Position numbers and translations under genes: made by a program. A stretch of 32,058 bases of DNA. It comes from DSYF01 sp041181065 (GTDB lineage: Bacteria; Verrucomicrobiota; Verrucomicrobiia; Limisphaerales; DSYF01). This document shows, piece by piece, positions 8,601-15,792 of this stretch. The notes beneath the pieces are model-generated. The model made no database searches. It saw only the letters and a program-made list of their open reading frames with translations, and was not told where the DNA came from. Position 1 is the stretch's first letter; each line of letters begins with the position of its first letter. The DNA lies in the NCBI GenBank assembly GCA_041181065.1, contig JBEGQI010000039.1, positions 1 through 32,058 of the forward strand, read 5' to 3'.

Positions 8601-9508
8601 TGATCCTCACGCCGCTCGCTTCGACCACTCCCGCACCGATCACGAATTTGGATTTGATCGTCACCAATCTGCCCGCGGTCGCTTTTGATAATCCTGCGAT
8701 CAGCACGATGGGCCGCTCGTGGAGCGACGGCCACGTCACCATTCTGAAAGCGTTTAATGATGGCGCAGAATCCGGCCTGGATTTCACCGGCTACGGTGAG
8801 GGTGGCGGCATTCAGGCCAATCTCGGCCATGCCTCAACCGTCGAATTCCGGCGGCGCCACTTTGAAAATGGCGACATCCCGGATGAGGAACAGATCGTCA
8901 ACGTGATCGATGCGCAGCAGCAGACCAACTCTATCCGCTTCACCCGCGCAATGACCGGCGTCGAATTGGCCGCCGACTTCTCGCAATGGGACGTAGCCAC
9001 CGTGACCGTCCAACTCTGGGATGGCACGTCACTGCTAGCTGAAACGAACCTGGCCGCTTCGCTGAACTCGCCGCTCGTGATGCTGGATGCATTCCCGGCG
9101 GTCGTTGGCCAGTCTGCGACGGGCGGAATCTGGTTACGCGGCTCGAACTCCATCAGTGTGTTAAGCGGGCTGGATTGCTCCGGCGACTGCACGGGCGATG
9201 AAGTGCGCATCCTGCCCGACTGGTCCCCGACGACTCCACCGCCCGATGCCTTCAACGGGCTGGAAATCTTGATCGGCGACGGGATGGATTGCCGCATTTC
9301 TCAACTGGCCACCACTCCGGCATGCACGCCGGAGCCAATCGCGGCCGACCGTGATCCCAGCGGGCTGCACCTGAACTGGAGCGGCGAGGGCTTCCGGCTG
9401 CAAGGTGCCGAGACAATAGCCGGGCCCTGGTATGACCTTGGCATCAGCGCACCGGTGACCTTGCCAGCCAACTCAAGGCTGCGACTCTTCCGGCTGCGGT
9501 GCGACTAG
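5645..9508 (+). CDS. Large secreted protein with duplicated lectin/adhesion-like module and HYR-like repeats
   Basis: This 1287-residue protein has an N-terminal signal peptide (MRFHLRRLLLCLAAITLSAG). A module of about 210 residues occurs twice, at about residues 30-243 and 317-538. Each copy starts N(L/M)VPN(P/G)SFE, passes through REYL, GQTY-VSFR-SLAD, LGAH-S and GGE-TLGNF, and ends in YYY(I/F)D(N/D)VQV. Each is followed by a cysteine-rich beta domain with RTWTFT(N/D)-CGNSTNI, resembling HYR/Ig-like repeats. A third HYR-like stretch follows. Residues of about 775-1287 are a different beta-rich region, and the tail GFRLQGAETIAGPWYDL...FRLRC is a C-terminal form I associate with secreted Verrucomicrobiota proteins. 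It is probably exported and surface-attached or released. No catalytic motif is seen and the substrate is unknown. Confidence 0.8.
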   Translation: MRFHLRRLLLCLAAITLSAGLPAAGPPPLLVCGGGNLVPNPSFETYTNCPDDLSELAYALPWYQPTDGTPDWFSTCATISWVGVPDNFRGSQNAYAGNAYAGLVAYSLNSNYREYLQAPLTTPLVAGQTYFVSFRASLADVSGWAVSELGAHLSAGPVTNYAIQSPLPVVPQVENPAGNPLASTNGWMLVQGMFTASGGESFITLGNFRADNATTATLADGYEAANSYYYIDNVQVQAVCSVPTNVVVPCGTPIVFPELTCYDACAETNLPPASITTLTNSICPLQLTRTWTFTNSCGNSTNITQTIGTVTDTAPPFPVCAGTNMVPNGSFEDQTGCPMTYSQFNLAAPWFTPSGATPDCFDACSTPGLFGVPSNVLGDQAAFDGSSYAGAICFSSWGVTNANTTWREYLEVPLAAPMQAGQTYYVSFRVSLADACGYAIANLGAHFSVGAMTTNNTAPFPVVAHIANPANNVITSPNSWTLIEGYYNATGGENHLTLGNFASDAATTAQAILPNATNGTFHSDYSYYYFDDVQVLSPCLILPETPVPCDSPITFPTVTAYDLCSGTNVSTTIATVTNTLCPLNVTRTWTFTDLCGNSTNISQQVFATDSQPPIIDGNCILTNTQPLLFTNGCNGIVPNFAFLTNSGCAADNCGPVLFSQFPAAGTVVTPGMTPVTLTFSDCQGNSTNATVNFFVQSLLAAVITPPNIYTTTCTTSAIVNYNVTSVGAVAVINCTPPSGSAFPLGTNIVNCIMTSTCGQVVTNSFLIVVRPARVTRWGCLDWIIGIPFTLTNRSNSGVSSARAVHLPSLANGGPSANFENFATSGSDGPRFEFGAAEKFTFSTELNFNAATGAGFDLAVPPAPGGTNGSTLLQIRRTSDGHLHVTRPEANPTTSLRTIAIGTNGALFSSFTSSAAEASTNAALILAPINGATSVVMTVTLDCRTSELMLDFPFCDWTPDSAHKSWSASINGNGPRGGGQANKTARLILTPLASTTPAPITNLDLIVTNLPAVAFDNPAISTMGRSWSDGHVTILKAFNDGAESGLDFTGYGEGGGIQANLGHASTVEFRRRHFENGDIPDEEQIVNVIDAQQQTNSIRFTRAMTGVELAADFSQWDVATVTVQLWDGTSLLAETNLAASLNSPLVMLDAFPAVVGQSATGGIWLRGSNSISVLSGLDCSGDCTGDEVRILPDWSPTTPPPDAFNGLEILIGDGMDCRISQLATTPACTPEPIAADRDPSGLHLNWSGEGFRLQGAETIAGPWYDLGISAPVTLPANSRLRLFRLRCD

Positions 9509-9545
9509 GCTTGGCATTTTCTCCGCGAACCGTTTAATCGTCCTC

Positions 9546-10385
9546 GTGCCTGCGAACACATTCTCCGACGCCACGCTGCTCATCATCGGCCACGGCTCCA
9601 CCGTGAACGGTGATTCCGGAGCCACGGTGCATCAACATGCAGAGGCGCTGCGTCGCCGCGGCGTGTTCGCCGATGTGCGTGCCGGTTTCTTCAAGATCGA
9701 ACCGCGCATCGGCCCCGCGCTGGCAGCCATCCGCACACCGCGCGTGTTCGTGGTGCCGCTATTCGTGAGCGAAGGTTACTTCACGCGCCAAGCGATCCCG
9801 TGTGAACTCGGTTTGCCTGCTGGTTCGCAGGATGTGATGCCTTGCACCGTGCGGCTGGATGGGCGCGCTGTGACTTACTGCCATCCCGTCGGCACGCATC
9901 CAATGATGACGGAAATCATTTTAGCCCGCGCCGCGGCGGCTTTGGGCGGTTCGCCTTCAACGATCAGCCCTCAACCCTCAACCGCGCTCGTCATCGCCGG
10001 TCACGGCACGGCGTTGAATCCCGATTCGCGCAAGTCCATCGACCGACAGGTTGAACTCATCACCGCGCGGAAGATTTTTGCCGAGGTGCATCCGGCCTTC
10101 CTCGAAGAGGAACCTCGCATCGCTGACATACCCGGCTTCGTGCGGGCCCCGCGCATCGTGGTCGTGCCGTTCTTCATGAGCGACGGCCTGCACGTGTGCG
10201 AAGACATCCCCGTGCTGCTGGGAGAAACGGCGGAAACGGTCCAAGCCCGGCGACAAACCGGCGAATGGCCGTGGCGCAATCCAACGGAACGAAACGGCAA
10301 GACCCTCTGCTACACCCCCGGCGTCGGCAGCGAACCAGGCATCGCCGACGTCATCTTCGAACGCGTCCACGCGGCGGCAAAATAA
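9546..10385 (+). CDS. cbiX: Sirohydrochlorin chelatase, two-domain CbiX/SirB type
   Basis: This 279-residue protein contains two homologous halves. The first has LLIIGHGSTVNGDS and RVFVVPLFVSEGYF, the second LVIAGHGTALNPDS and RIVVVPFFMSDGLH. The histidine of each GHG(S/T) motif is the metal-inserting residue in this family. The enzyme puts iron (siroheme) or cobalt (cobalamin) into sirohydrochlorin. With CysI upstream, an iron chelatase role is the natural inference, but the sequence does not settle the metal. The start is a GTG 37 bases after the stop of the secreted-protein gene. No strong ribosome binding site or terminator lies between them, so they may be cotranscribed. Confidence 0.88.
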   Translation: MPANTFSDATLLIIGHGSTVNGDSGATVHQHAEALRRRGVFADVRAGFFKIEPRIGPALAAIRTPRVFVVPLFVSEGYFTRQAIPCELGLPAGSQDVMPCTVRLDGRAVTYCHPVGTHPMMTEIILARAAAALGGSPSTISPQPSTALVIAGHGTALNPDSRKSIDRQVELITARKIFAEVHPAFLEEEPRIADIPGFVRAPRIVVVPFFMSDGLHVCEDIPVLLGETAETVQARRQTGEWPWRNPTERNGKTLCYTPGVGSEPGIADVIFERVHAAAK

Positions 10386-10412
10386 AAAGGGCGCAGCCTC
10401 GCGGCTGCGCCC
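10384..10412 (-). terminator. Rho-independent terminator for the minus-strand cytochrome gene
   Basis: A 10-bp perfect stem GGGCGCAGCC (10389-10398) / GGCTGCGCCC (10403-10412) with a TCGC loop lies between two convergent genes. On the minus strand the hairpin is followed by five T (the A run at 10384-10388), so it fits the end of the cytochrome transcript best. The hairpin may also slow + strand transcription from the chelatase gene. Confidence 0.88.
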
Positions 10413-10431
10413 GGGTTGAAGGCTATTTCAC

Positions 10432-11025
10432 TTACTTCGCGCCTTGATCGATCCACGCGCGAACGATGCCGACTTCTTCAGCCGTCAGCGGCTTCGCGGG
10501 CGGGCCCATGCGACCGCCAGGACCACCGGGGCCTCCGGGACCACCTTGGCCAGCGGGATGTTGTGCGGCGGCGCCACCAGCGGGAGCACCTTCCTTGGGT
10601 GCCGCGCCAGGTCCACCTTGCCCGCCAGGGCCACCTTTGCGCGGACCGCGCGGCTCGGGCGGCATGGCCGTCTTCGGGTTGATACGGGCGATAGAGGCGA
10701 CGAGCTTGCTCTTCGCGCTGTCGCCGACGGTGACCACTTTGCCGTCTTCGCTGCCCTTCAGGACGCCTTCCAAAGTATCGAGGCGCAGATTGCCCTTGGG
10801 CTTTTGGGCGCCGTGACACTTCACACAGGAAGCCTCGAAGAGCGGTTTGACATCCTTCTCGAACGTCAGCCCCTGCTTGGACGAAGCCGGCGGGATTGCC
10901 GTGGGACGAGCGGCGGGTTTGGGGGTTTCAGCAGCGGGCGCCTGGCCTTCAGCAGCCAGCAGGGTTCCGCTCGTGATGGTAATGCCTGCCAACAGCAGGG
11001 CCTTGGTTAACATGGTTTGATTCAT
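10432..11025 (-). CDS. PSCyt1-type cytochrome c with a Gly/Pro-rich insert
   Basis: This 197-residue protein has an N-terminal signal peptide (MNQTMLTKALLLAGITITSG), then an Ala/Pro-rich linker. FEKDVKPLFEASCVKCH carries the CXXCH heme motif at residues 67-71, followed by GNLRLDTLEGVLKG and MPP at 121-123 (a possible methionine ligand), with LTAEEVGIVRAWIDQGAK at the end. This is the planctomycete-type cytochrome c domain that is often fused to large enzymes; here it stands alone. Residues of about 124-176, between the MPP and the last helix, are rich in GGPGG repeats, which I do not know as a normal part of the domain. It should be a periplasmic or outer-surface electron carrier. Its partner is not evident. 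Confidence 0.82.
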   Translation of the reverse strand: MNQTMLTKALLLAGITITSGTLLAAEGQAPAAETPKPAARPTAIPPASSKQGLTFEKDVKPLFEASCVKCHGAQKPKGNLRLDTLEGVLKGSEDGKVVTVGDSAKSKLVASIARINPKTAMPPEPRGPRKGGPGGQGGPGAAPKEGAPAGGAAAQHPAGQGGPGGPGGPGGRMGPPAKPLTAEEVGIVRAWIDQGAK

Positions 11026-11162
11026 CAGTCGTTGTTGTTTGTTTCCGGGTGGTTGGTCGGCGCAGACTACAACAGGCGTTCAGGACCTGTAAATAGCCTG
11101 CTGCTCGCTTCAGACGAATCAGAAGTTTAATCATTCAATGCTTTCACCTACGATTTGCGGAC

Positions 11163-11915
11163 ATGCCGGAACTGTTTGAAGTGCTTTACGAGGACGCGGA
11201 ATTGCTGGCGATCAACAAACCCGCCGGCCTCGTCTGCCATCCGACGAAGGGCGACGTCTATTCCAGCCTCATCAGCCGGGTGCGACTACACGTCGGCGGC
11301 GACACTCCGGTCCACCTGGTCAACCGCCTCGACCGCGAAACGAGCGGCGTGGTGCTGGCCGTGAAGGGCGACCATCGCGTCGGCAAGATCAAGCAACTCT
11401 TTGCCGAGCGAGAAGTGACCAAGGAATACCTCGCCATCGTGCACGGTCACGTCACCACCGATTCCGGTTCCTGTCAGGAACCGCTCGGGCGCGACGAAAA
11501 GTCCGTGGTCGCAGTGAAAGATTGCGTGCGCCCGGACGGGGTTGCAGCGCGAACCGATTTTTTCGTCGCCCAGCGTTTTGAGCGGGCGGAAGGCCGCTTC
11601 ACGTTGTTGCGCGTCCAGCCCCATACCGGCCGCAAGCATCAGATCCGCATCCACCTCGCGCACCTTGGCCACCCGCTCGTGGGCGACAAGATCTACGGCG
11701 GCAACGAACGACTCTACCTCGATTTCGTGGAACGACGGTTCACGGAGGAACATCGCCGCCAGCTCATCCTGCCCTGCCACGCCTTGCACGCGGAAGTCCT
11801 GCGCTTCAACTGGCTGCTGAAGGATTGGGTCTTCCGCTGTGCGCCCGAAGCTTGGTTCACCGATTTCGCCGCGGGCAATCCCTGCACACCGGATTGGGCG
11901 GAAAAATATCTTTAG
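11163..11915 (+). CDS. RluA-family pseudouridine synthase
   Basis: This 250-residue protein has the RluA catalytic motif HLVNRLDRETSG, with the nucleophilic aspartate at residue 57, preceded by LLAINKPAGLVCHPT. The later blocks RVQPHTGRKHQIRIHLAHLGHPLVGDKIYGG are characteristic of the family. It converts uridine to pseudouridine in rRNA or tRNA. There is no N-terminal S4 domain, so it is the short RluA/RluC-like form without S4; the exact target uridine cannot be assigned. The ATG at 11163 directly precedes the conserved start, but no Shine-Dalgarno is seen. Confidence 0.9.
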   Translation: MPELFEVLYEDAELLAINKPAGLVCHPTKGDVYSSLISRVRLHVGGDTPVHLVNRLDRETSGVVLAVKGDHRVGKIKQLFAEREVTKEYLAIVHGHVTTDSGSCQEPLGRDEKSVVAVKDCVRPDGVAARTDFFVAQRFERAEGRFTLLRVQPHTGRKHQIRIHLAHLGHPLVGDKIYGGNERLYLDFVERRFTEEHRRQLILPCHALHAEVLRFNWLLKDWVFRCAPEAWFTDFAAGNPCTPDWAEKYL

Positions 11916-11963
11916 CCGATTCGTCCCTTTAAACCCCGACCCGGTTTGCATAACAATTGCCCC

Positions 11964-13013
11964 ATGACGATTCCGAAGACGATGTCTGCCGTGGTGTATC
12001 GCGGGCCGCGTGATCTGCGGGTGGAACAGTTGCCGGTGCCGCGCATCGGGGCGAAGGAACTGCTCGTGCGCGTGGCGACTTGCGGCGTTTGCCCCACGGA
12101 CATCAAGAAGATCCACTACGGCACCGTGCCGCCCCCGCGTATCTTCGGTCATGAGACAGCCGGAACCATCGTGAAGACTGGCGCGCTGGTGCGCGGGTTC
12201 CGCGTCGGCGAACGCGTGGCGTTGCATCATCACGTGCCCTGTCTGGATTGCCACGCGTGCCGGCATCGCGCGTTCGCCCAGTGCGAGACTTACAAACGCA
12301 CGGGCATCACGGCGGGCTTCGAGCCAGCGGGCGGCGGCTACGCGGAGTTTGTGCGCGTGATGCCATTCGTGCTGCCCGGCGTGGTGAAAATCCCCGCCCG
12401 GAACACGTTCGAGGAAGGTGCGATGTTGGAGCCGGTCAACACGGTGTTGAAAGCCGTCGAGCGGCTCAACCTCATCCCCGGCGACCGTGTGCTGGTCGCG
12501 GGCCAGGGGCCGATCGGGCTGATGTTCACGCGCATCCTCGCGTTGCGCGGCTTGCGCGTGCTGGCGACGGACTTGTTCGAGAACCGCTTGCAGCTCGCGC
12601 GCAAACTCGGCGCGAAGTGGGCGTTGAACCCGAAGAACGATGCGGCGATCTCAAAGTTCGCAAAGCAGCTGGACGCCGTGGTGGTCGCGGTGCCGGTGGA
12701 TGTGCTGGTGAAGCAATCGTTCGAATTGCTGCGCGGCGGCGGGCAGGTGCTCCTGTTCGCGCACACCAAGCGCGGCGCGGAGACGCCGGTGGACCTGGCG
12801 CGCATCTGCGTGGACGAAGTGGATCTGATCGGCAGCTACTCGGCGGACTTCACGTTGCAGAAGCAGGTGGCCAAGCTGGTGTTCAGCCGGCAGCTCGACG
12901 TTCGTCCGCTCATCACGCATCGCTTCGCGCTCGCTGACACGGCCGCTGCGGTTGAGCTGGCTTCAAACCCGACGCCGGAGTCATTGAAGGTGCTGGTGTC
13001 GCAACTCTCGTGA
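11964..13013 (+). CDS. Zinc-dependent alcohol/polyol dehydrogenase (MDR family)
   Basis: This 349-residue medium-chain dehydrogenase has probable catalytic zinc ligands C40, H63 (in GHE) and E155. The structural zinc cysteines are C93, C96, C99 and C107, all present. The Rossmann loop GQGPIG is at 180-185, followed by an acidic residue in ATDLFENR that favours NAD over NADP. It resembles sorbitol/threonine dehydrogenase-like members. The substrate cannot be read from the sequence. The ATG at 11964 was chosen over the upstream in-frame TTG at 11946 because the family N-terminus begins near MSAVVYRGP. It lies 48 bases after the pseudouridine synthase gene on the same strand, so they may be cotranscribed. 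Confidence 0.88.
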   Translation: MTIPKTMSAVVYRGPRDLRVEQLPVPRIGAKELLVRVATCGVCPTDIKKIHYGTVPPPRIFGHETAGTIVKTGALVRGFRVGERVALHHHVPCLDCHACRHRAFAQCETYKRTGITAGFEPAGGGYAEFVRVMPFVLPGVVKIPARNTFEEGAMLEPVNTVLKAVERLNLIPGDRVLVAGQGPIGLMFTRILALRGLRVLATDLFENRLQLARKLGAKWALNPKNDAAISKFAKQLDAVVVAVPVDVLVKQSFELLRGGGQVLLFAHTKRGAETPVDLARICVDEVDLIGSYSADFTLQKQVAKLVFSRQLDVRPLITHRFALADTAAAVELASNPTPESLKVLVSQLS

Positions 13014-13043
13014 CCGAGGTGCGCAAACTCTTTCACTGAAAAC

Positions 13044-13070
13044 AAAAAGGGCGTCCTCGCGGACGCCCTT
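13044..13070 (-). terminator. Rho-independent terminator after tsf
   Basis: The stem AAGGGCGTCC (13047-13056) / GGACGCCCTT (13061-13070) with a TCGC loop is followed, on the minus strand, by a short T run (the A run at 13044-13048). It lies between the converging dehydrogenase and tsf genes and probably serves both. Confidence 0.9.
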
Positions 13071-13091
13071 CGTGCAAATGAACTGGTTCGC

Positions 13092-13931
13092 TTAGCTCGC
13101 GACGGCTTCGCCGACTTGGAAGCGGAGGAAGCTGCGGACTTTGATCTCGTCGCCGAGTTTCTTGCCCACTTCGCCGATGTAGGCGGAGATGGTCTTTTCC
13201 GGGTCCTTCACGAAGCCCTGGTCCACGAGGCAGACGGTCTGGAAGTAGCTGTTGAGCTTGCCTTCCACGATCTTCGCGATGGCCGCCGCAGGCTTGTTCT
13301 TGAACTGCTCGGCAGCGATTTCGCGTTCCTTCTCGATGACCTTCGCGTCCACGTTTTCGCGGCTGACGGCAATCGGATTCGCCGCGGCGATCTGGAGCGT
13401 GATGTCCTTCACGAGCTGTTTGAATTCTTCCTTCGAGGTGGTCTCGTCCTTGCCGCAGCCGACTTCCACGAGCACGCCGACCTTGCCGCCGGTGTGGATG
13501 TAAGCCGCGACCTGACCTGCGCCGGAAACCTGGAGGCGGGCGTTGCGGGCGAAACGGATGTTCTCGCCGATCTTCGCCACCATTTCGGTGCGGCGACCTT
13601 CGAGGTCCACGTTGGGGTTCGCCGCGTAGGCCTTGGCGATCTCGTCGGCGAACGCCTTGAAGTCGTCGTTGCGGGCCACGAAGTCAGTCTGGCAGTTGAT
13701 CTCAGCGAGGACGCCGAGTTTGCCGCCGGGCACGACGTGCGCGACGATAAGACCTTCGCGGGCTTCCTTGAGCGCCTTGTTCGCGGCGCCGGCTTGGCCC
13801 TTCTTGCGGAGGATCTCGACGGCGGTGTCAAAATTGCCGTTCGCTTCCACCATCGCCTTTTTGCAATCCATCATGCCAACGCCCGTCATCTCGCGCAGCT
13901 TGGCCACATCTCCAGCAGTGAATTGAGACAT
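13092..13931 (-). CDS. tsf: Translation elongation factor Ts
   Basis: EF-Ts is the guanine nucleotide exchange factor for EF-Tu. This 279-residue protein has the N-terminal UBA-like domain (VAKLREMTGVGMMDCKKAM) and the TDFVARND motif at residues 82-89 that contacts EF-Tu, then the dimerisation/core regions ending YIGEVGKKLGDEIKVRSFLRFQVGE. A good Shine-Dalgarno (AGGA) lies a few bases before the ATG at 13931. It follows rpsB on the same strand with 78 bases between them, the conserved rpsB-tsf order. Confidence 0.97.
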   Translation of the reverse strand: MSQFTAGDVAKLREMTGVGMMDCKKAMVEANGNFDTAVEILRKKGQAGAANKALKEAREGLIVAHVVPGGKLGVLAEINCQTDFVARNDDFKAFADEIAKAYAANPNVDLEGRRTEMVAKIGENIRFARNARLQVSGAGQVAAYIHTGGKVGVLVEVGCGKDETTSKEEFKQLVKDITLQIAAANPIAVSRENVDAKVIEKEREIAAEQFKNKPAAAIAKIVEGKLNSYFQTVCLVDQGFVKDPEKTISAYIGEVGKKLGDEIKVRSFLRFQVGEAVAS

Positions 13932-13956
13932 AATTTTCCTGAATCAGTTTGCGGTT

Positions 13957-13996
13957 AAAAAAACGGGGAACGAGCGCACGCGCGCCGCGTTCCCCG
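13957..13996 (-). terminator. Terminator/attenuator-like hairpin between rpsB and tsf
   Basis: The arms CGGGGAACG (13964-13972) and CGTTCCCCG (13988-13996) pair perfectly, and the loop (AGCGCACGCGCGCCG) can pair further. On the minus strand the hairpin is followed by seven T (complement of the A run at 13957-13963). It sits between the rpsB stop and the tsf start, so some transcripts probably end after rpsB. Confidence 0.85.
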
Positions 13997-14009
13997 GTTG
14001 AAAATCAAC

Positions 14010-14765
14010 TTAAGCAGCAGCGGGAGCAGCGACTTCAGCCGGAGCCGCTTCGTCGTTCGACTTGCGGCTGCGCTTGGATTCGAACTCCGCCTTGCCTTGC
14101 GTCACCGCTTGGGCGATGGCGCCAAGGATGACCTTGATCGAACGGATCGCGTCGTCGTTGCCGGCGATCGGGAGGTCCGCATGGTCGGGGTCGCAGTTCG
14201 TGTCCACGATGGCGACGACCGGGATCTTGAGCTTGCGGGCTTCAGCGACGGCGTTGTGCTCGCGCTTGAGGTCCACGACGAACATCGCGCCGGGCATCTT
14301 GTCCATCGAGCGGATGCCGTCGAGATACTTCGTGAGACGCGCGGCCTCGCGACGGATCATGGACTGCTCCTGCTTGACGTATTGATTGATGCTGCCGTCG
14401 GCTTCCATCTTCTCGATCTCTTTGAGACGGGCGATGGAGCGCTTGAGCGTGGAGTAATTGGTCAGGGTGCCGCCGAGCCAACGTTCGCAGACGAACATCT
14501 GGCCGGTTTCCTTGGCCGTTTCCTTGATGGTCAATTGCGCCTGCTTCTTGGTGCCGACGAACAGGACCGACTGGCCCTTGCGGACGGTCTCGGTCAGAAA
14601 GTTACACGCGGCCTGCAACTGGGTGGCCGTCTTACTGAGGTCGATGATGTGGATGCCGTTGCGGGCATCGAAGATGAACTGCTTCATCTTGGGGTTCCAG
14701 CGCTTGGTCTGGTGCCCGAAATGAACGCCTGCATCCAACAATTCCTTAACTCCGATAGTGCTCAC
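14010..14765 (-). CDS. rpsB: 30S ribosomal protein S2
   Basis: This 251-residue protein has the S2 signatures IGVKELLDAGVHFGHQTKRWNPKMKQFIF, then FVGTKKQAQ, ERWLGGTLTN and PVVAIVDTNCDPD. The C-terminus is a charged then Ala/Pro-rich tail. The frame is open upstream to a TTG at 14801, but I chose GTG at 14765. It has a Shine-Dalgarno-like AAAGGA about eight bases upstream and places VSTIGVKELL at the normal S2 N-terminus. It is the first gene of the rpsB-tsf unit. A long leader precedes it. Confidence 0.95.
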   Translation of the reverse strand: MSTIGVKELLDAGVHFGHQTKRWNPKMKQFIFDARNGIHIIDLSKTATQLQAACNFLTETVRKGQSVLFVGTKKQAQLTIKETAKETGQMFVCERWLGGTLTNYSTLKRSIARLKEIEKMEADGSINQYVKQEQSMIRREAARLTKYLDGIRSMDKMPGAMFVVDLKREHNAVAEARKLKIPVVAIVDTNCDPDHADLPIAGNDDAIRSIKVILGAIAQAVTQGKAEFESKRSRKSNDEAAPAEVAAPAAA

Positions 14766-14952
14766 TAGTTTTTCCTTTGGTTGAAACCCCGGCTTTGCCA
14801 AGGCATCCCGCGGAACACGGGATTGATTTAGATGTTGTTGTGGCCGCCGGATTCACACGAACCCGGTCAATTTAAGACCGTTCAACGTTTCCCCACCGGG
14901 CTTTTAGGCCCGAAAGGGAGGCGGACATTACCAGTTAAAACCCGCGCGGCAA
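14766..14952 (-). promoter_or_regulatory. Candidate rpsB promoter and structured 5' leader
   Basis: On the minus strand a sigma-70-like TTGCCG (14947-14952) is followed after 16 bases by TAATGT (14925-14930). The predicted leader of about 150 bases contains a hairpin CGGGC/GCCCG (14897-14912) near its start and a second one, ATCCCG/CGGGAT (14805-14823), before the rpsB Shine-Dalgarno. In other bacteria S2 binds its own leader to repress synthesis; similar control here is only an inference. Confidence 0.4.
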
Positions 14953-15201
14953 CTGGTTTTTTGGGCTGTTTGACAGGTGAACCTGCTTTTCCCATCACGG
15001 CTTGCCTGCTGCCTTGAAGCGGCGAGCGTCACCGCGCGGGACATCGAACTCGCCGTCACCCCGCCCCATGGCAGGGAGAAAGCATCGCAACCCAATTCAA
15101 TCCAAACAACAGCCACTGGAATTTCAAAGCCAGACGGACGGGCATTTCGCACCGCATCTCCCATCCTTGTCAACCGCCAGCGCCTTCCGCAGCATCGGCG
15201 T

Positions 15202-15792
15202 GTGCCTGATGCCACCGTCAACGCTCTCACGGTCCCGCTCTGCGTGGATCTTGACGGCACGTTGTTGAACACAGACATGCTCTGGGAATCGTTGAAGGAT
15301 GTGGCCCGGAGGCGTCCGTGGTGCGCGCTGCTGTTTCCGGTGTGGTTCGTGCAAGGGCGCGCGCACTTGAAACAGCAAGTCGCCGCCCGCGCGAATGTCG
15401 ATGTCGACGCCCTCCCCTTTCACCACGGCTTGGTGGAATTTCTGAAACAAGAAAAAGCCCGGGGGCGAAAGCTCATCCTTGCCACCGCATCCGACCAAGC
15501 CATCGCGGGCAAGATTGCCGCACGGTTTGGGCTGTTCGATGAAGTGCTGGCCAGCAACGGGCAGCGTAATCTGCGCGGCGAAGCGAAGGCCGCGCTGCTG
15601 GTCGAGCGATTCGGTTTGCAGGGGTTTGACTACGCGGGCAATTCGCCGGTGGACCTACAAGTGTGGGCGAAAGCGCGCGGCGCCATCGTGGTGAACGGCT
15701 CTGACCAGTTGGTCGCCCAAGCCCGCGAGTTGACGGAGGTCGCGCAGGTGTTTCCCGAAGAGCCGGGCAATCCCTGCCGCACGCCGTGGTGA
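15202..15792 (+). CDS. HAD-superfamily hydrolase (UbiA-associated type)
   Basis: This protein of about 196 residues has HAD motif I DLDGT near residues 16-20, motif II LATAS, a conserved lysine in RGEAKAALL, and a motif IV-like YAGNSPVDLQVW. The pattern PLCVDLDGTL-TD-LWESL matches the N-terminal HAD half of proteins fused to UbiA prenyltransferases. No prenyltransferase follows here, so it is a stand-alone version. Its phosphate substrate is unknown. The start is uncertain: I prefer GTG 15202, where similarity begins. The frame stays open back to a GTG at 14977, but those residues look noncoding. The gene's TGA abuts the stop of miaE on the other strand. Confidence 0.7.
   Translation: MPDATVNALTVPLCVDLDGTLLNTDMLWESLKDVARRRPWCALLFPVWFVQGRAHLKQQVAARANVDVDALPFHHGLVEFLKQEKARGRKLILATASDQAIAGKIAARFGLFDEVLASNGQRNLRGEAKAALLVERFGLQGFDYAGNSPVDLQVWAKARGAIVVNGSDQLVAQARELTEVAQVFPEEPGNPCRTPW

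Noticed and set aside
10444..11010. Plus-strand frame of 188 residues opposite the cytochrome gene
   Set aside because: It is a shadow; the minus strand encodes a clear signal peptide, CXXCH motif and cytochrome end.
14766..14801. TTG start extending ribosomal protein S2 by 12 residues
   Set aside because: GTG 14765 has a Shine-Dalgarno-like AAAGGA and gives the usual S2 N-terminus.
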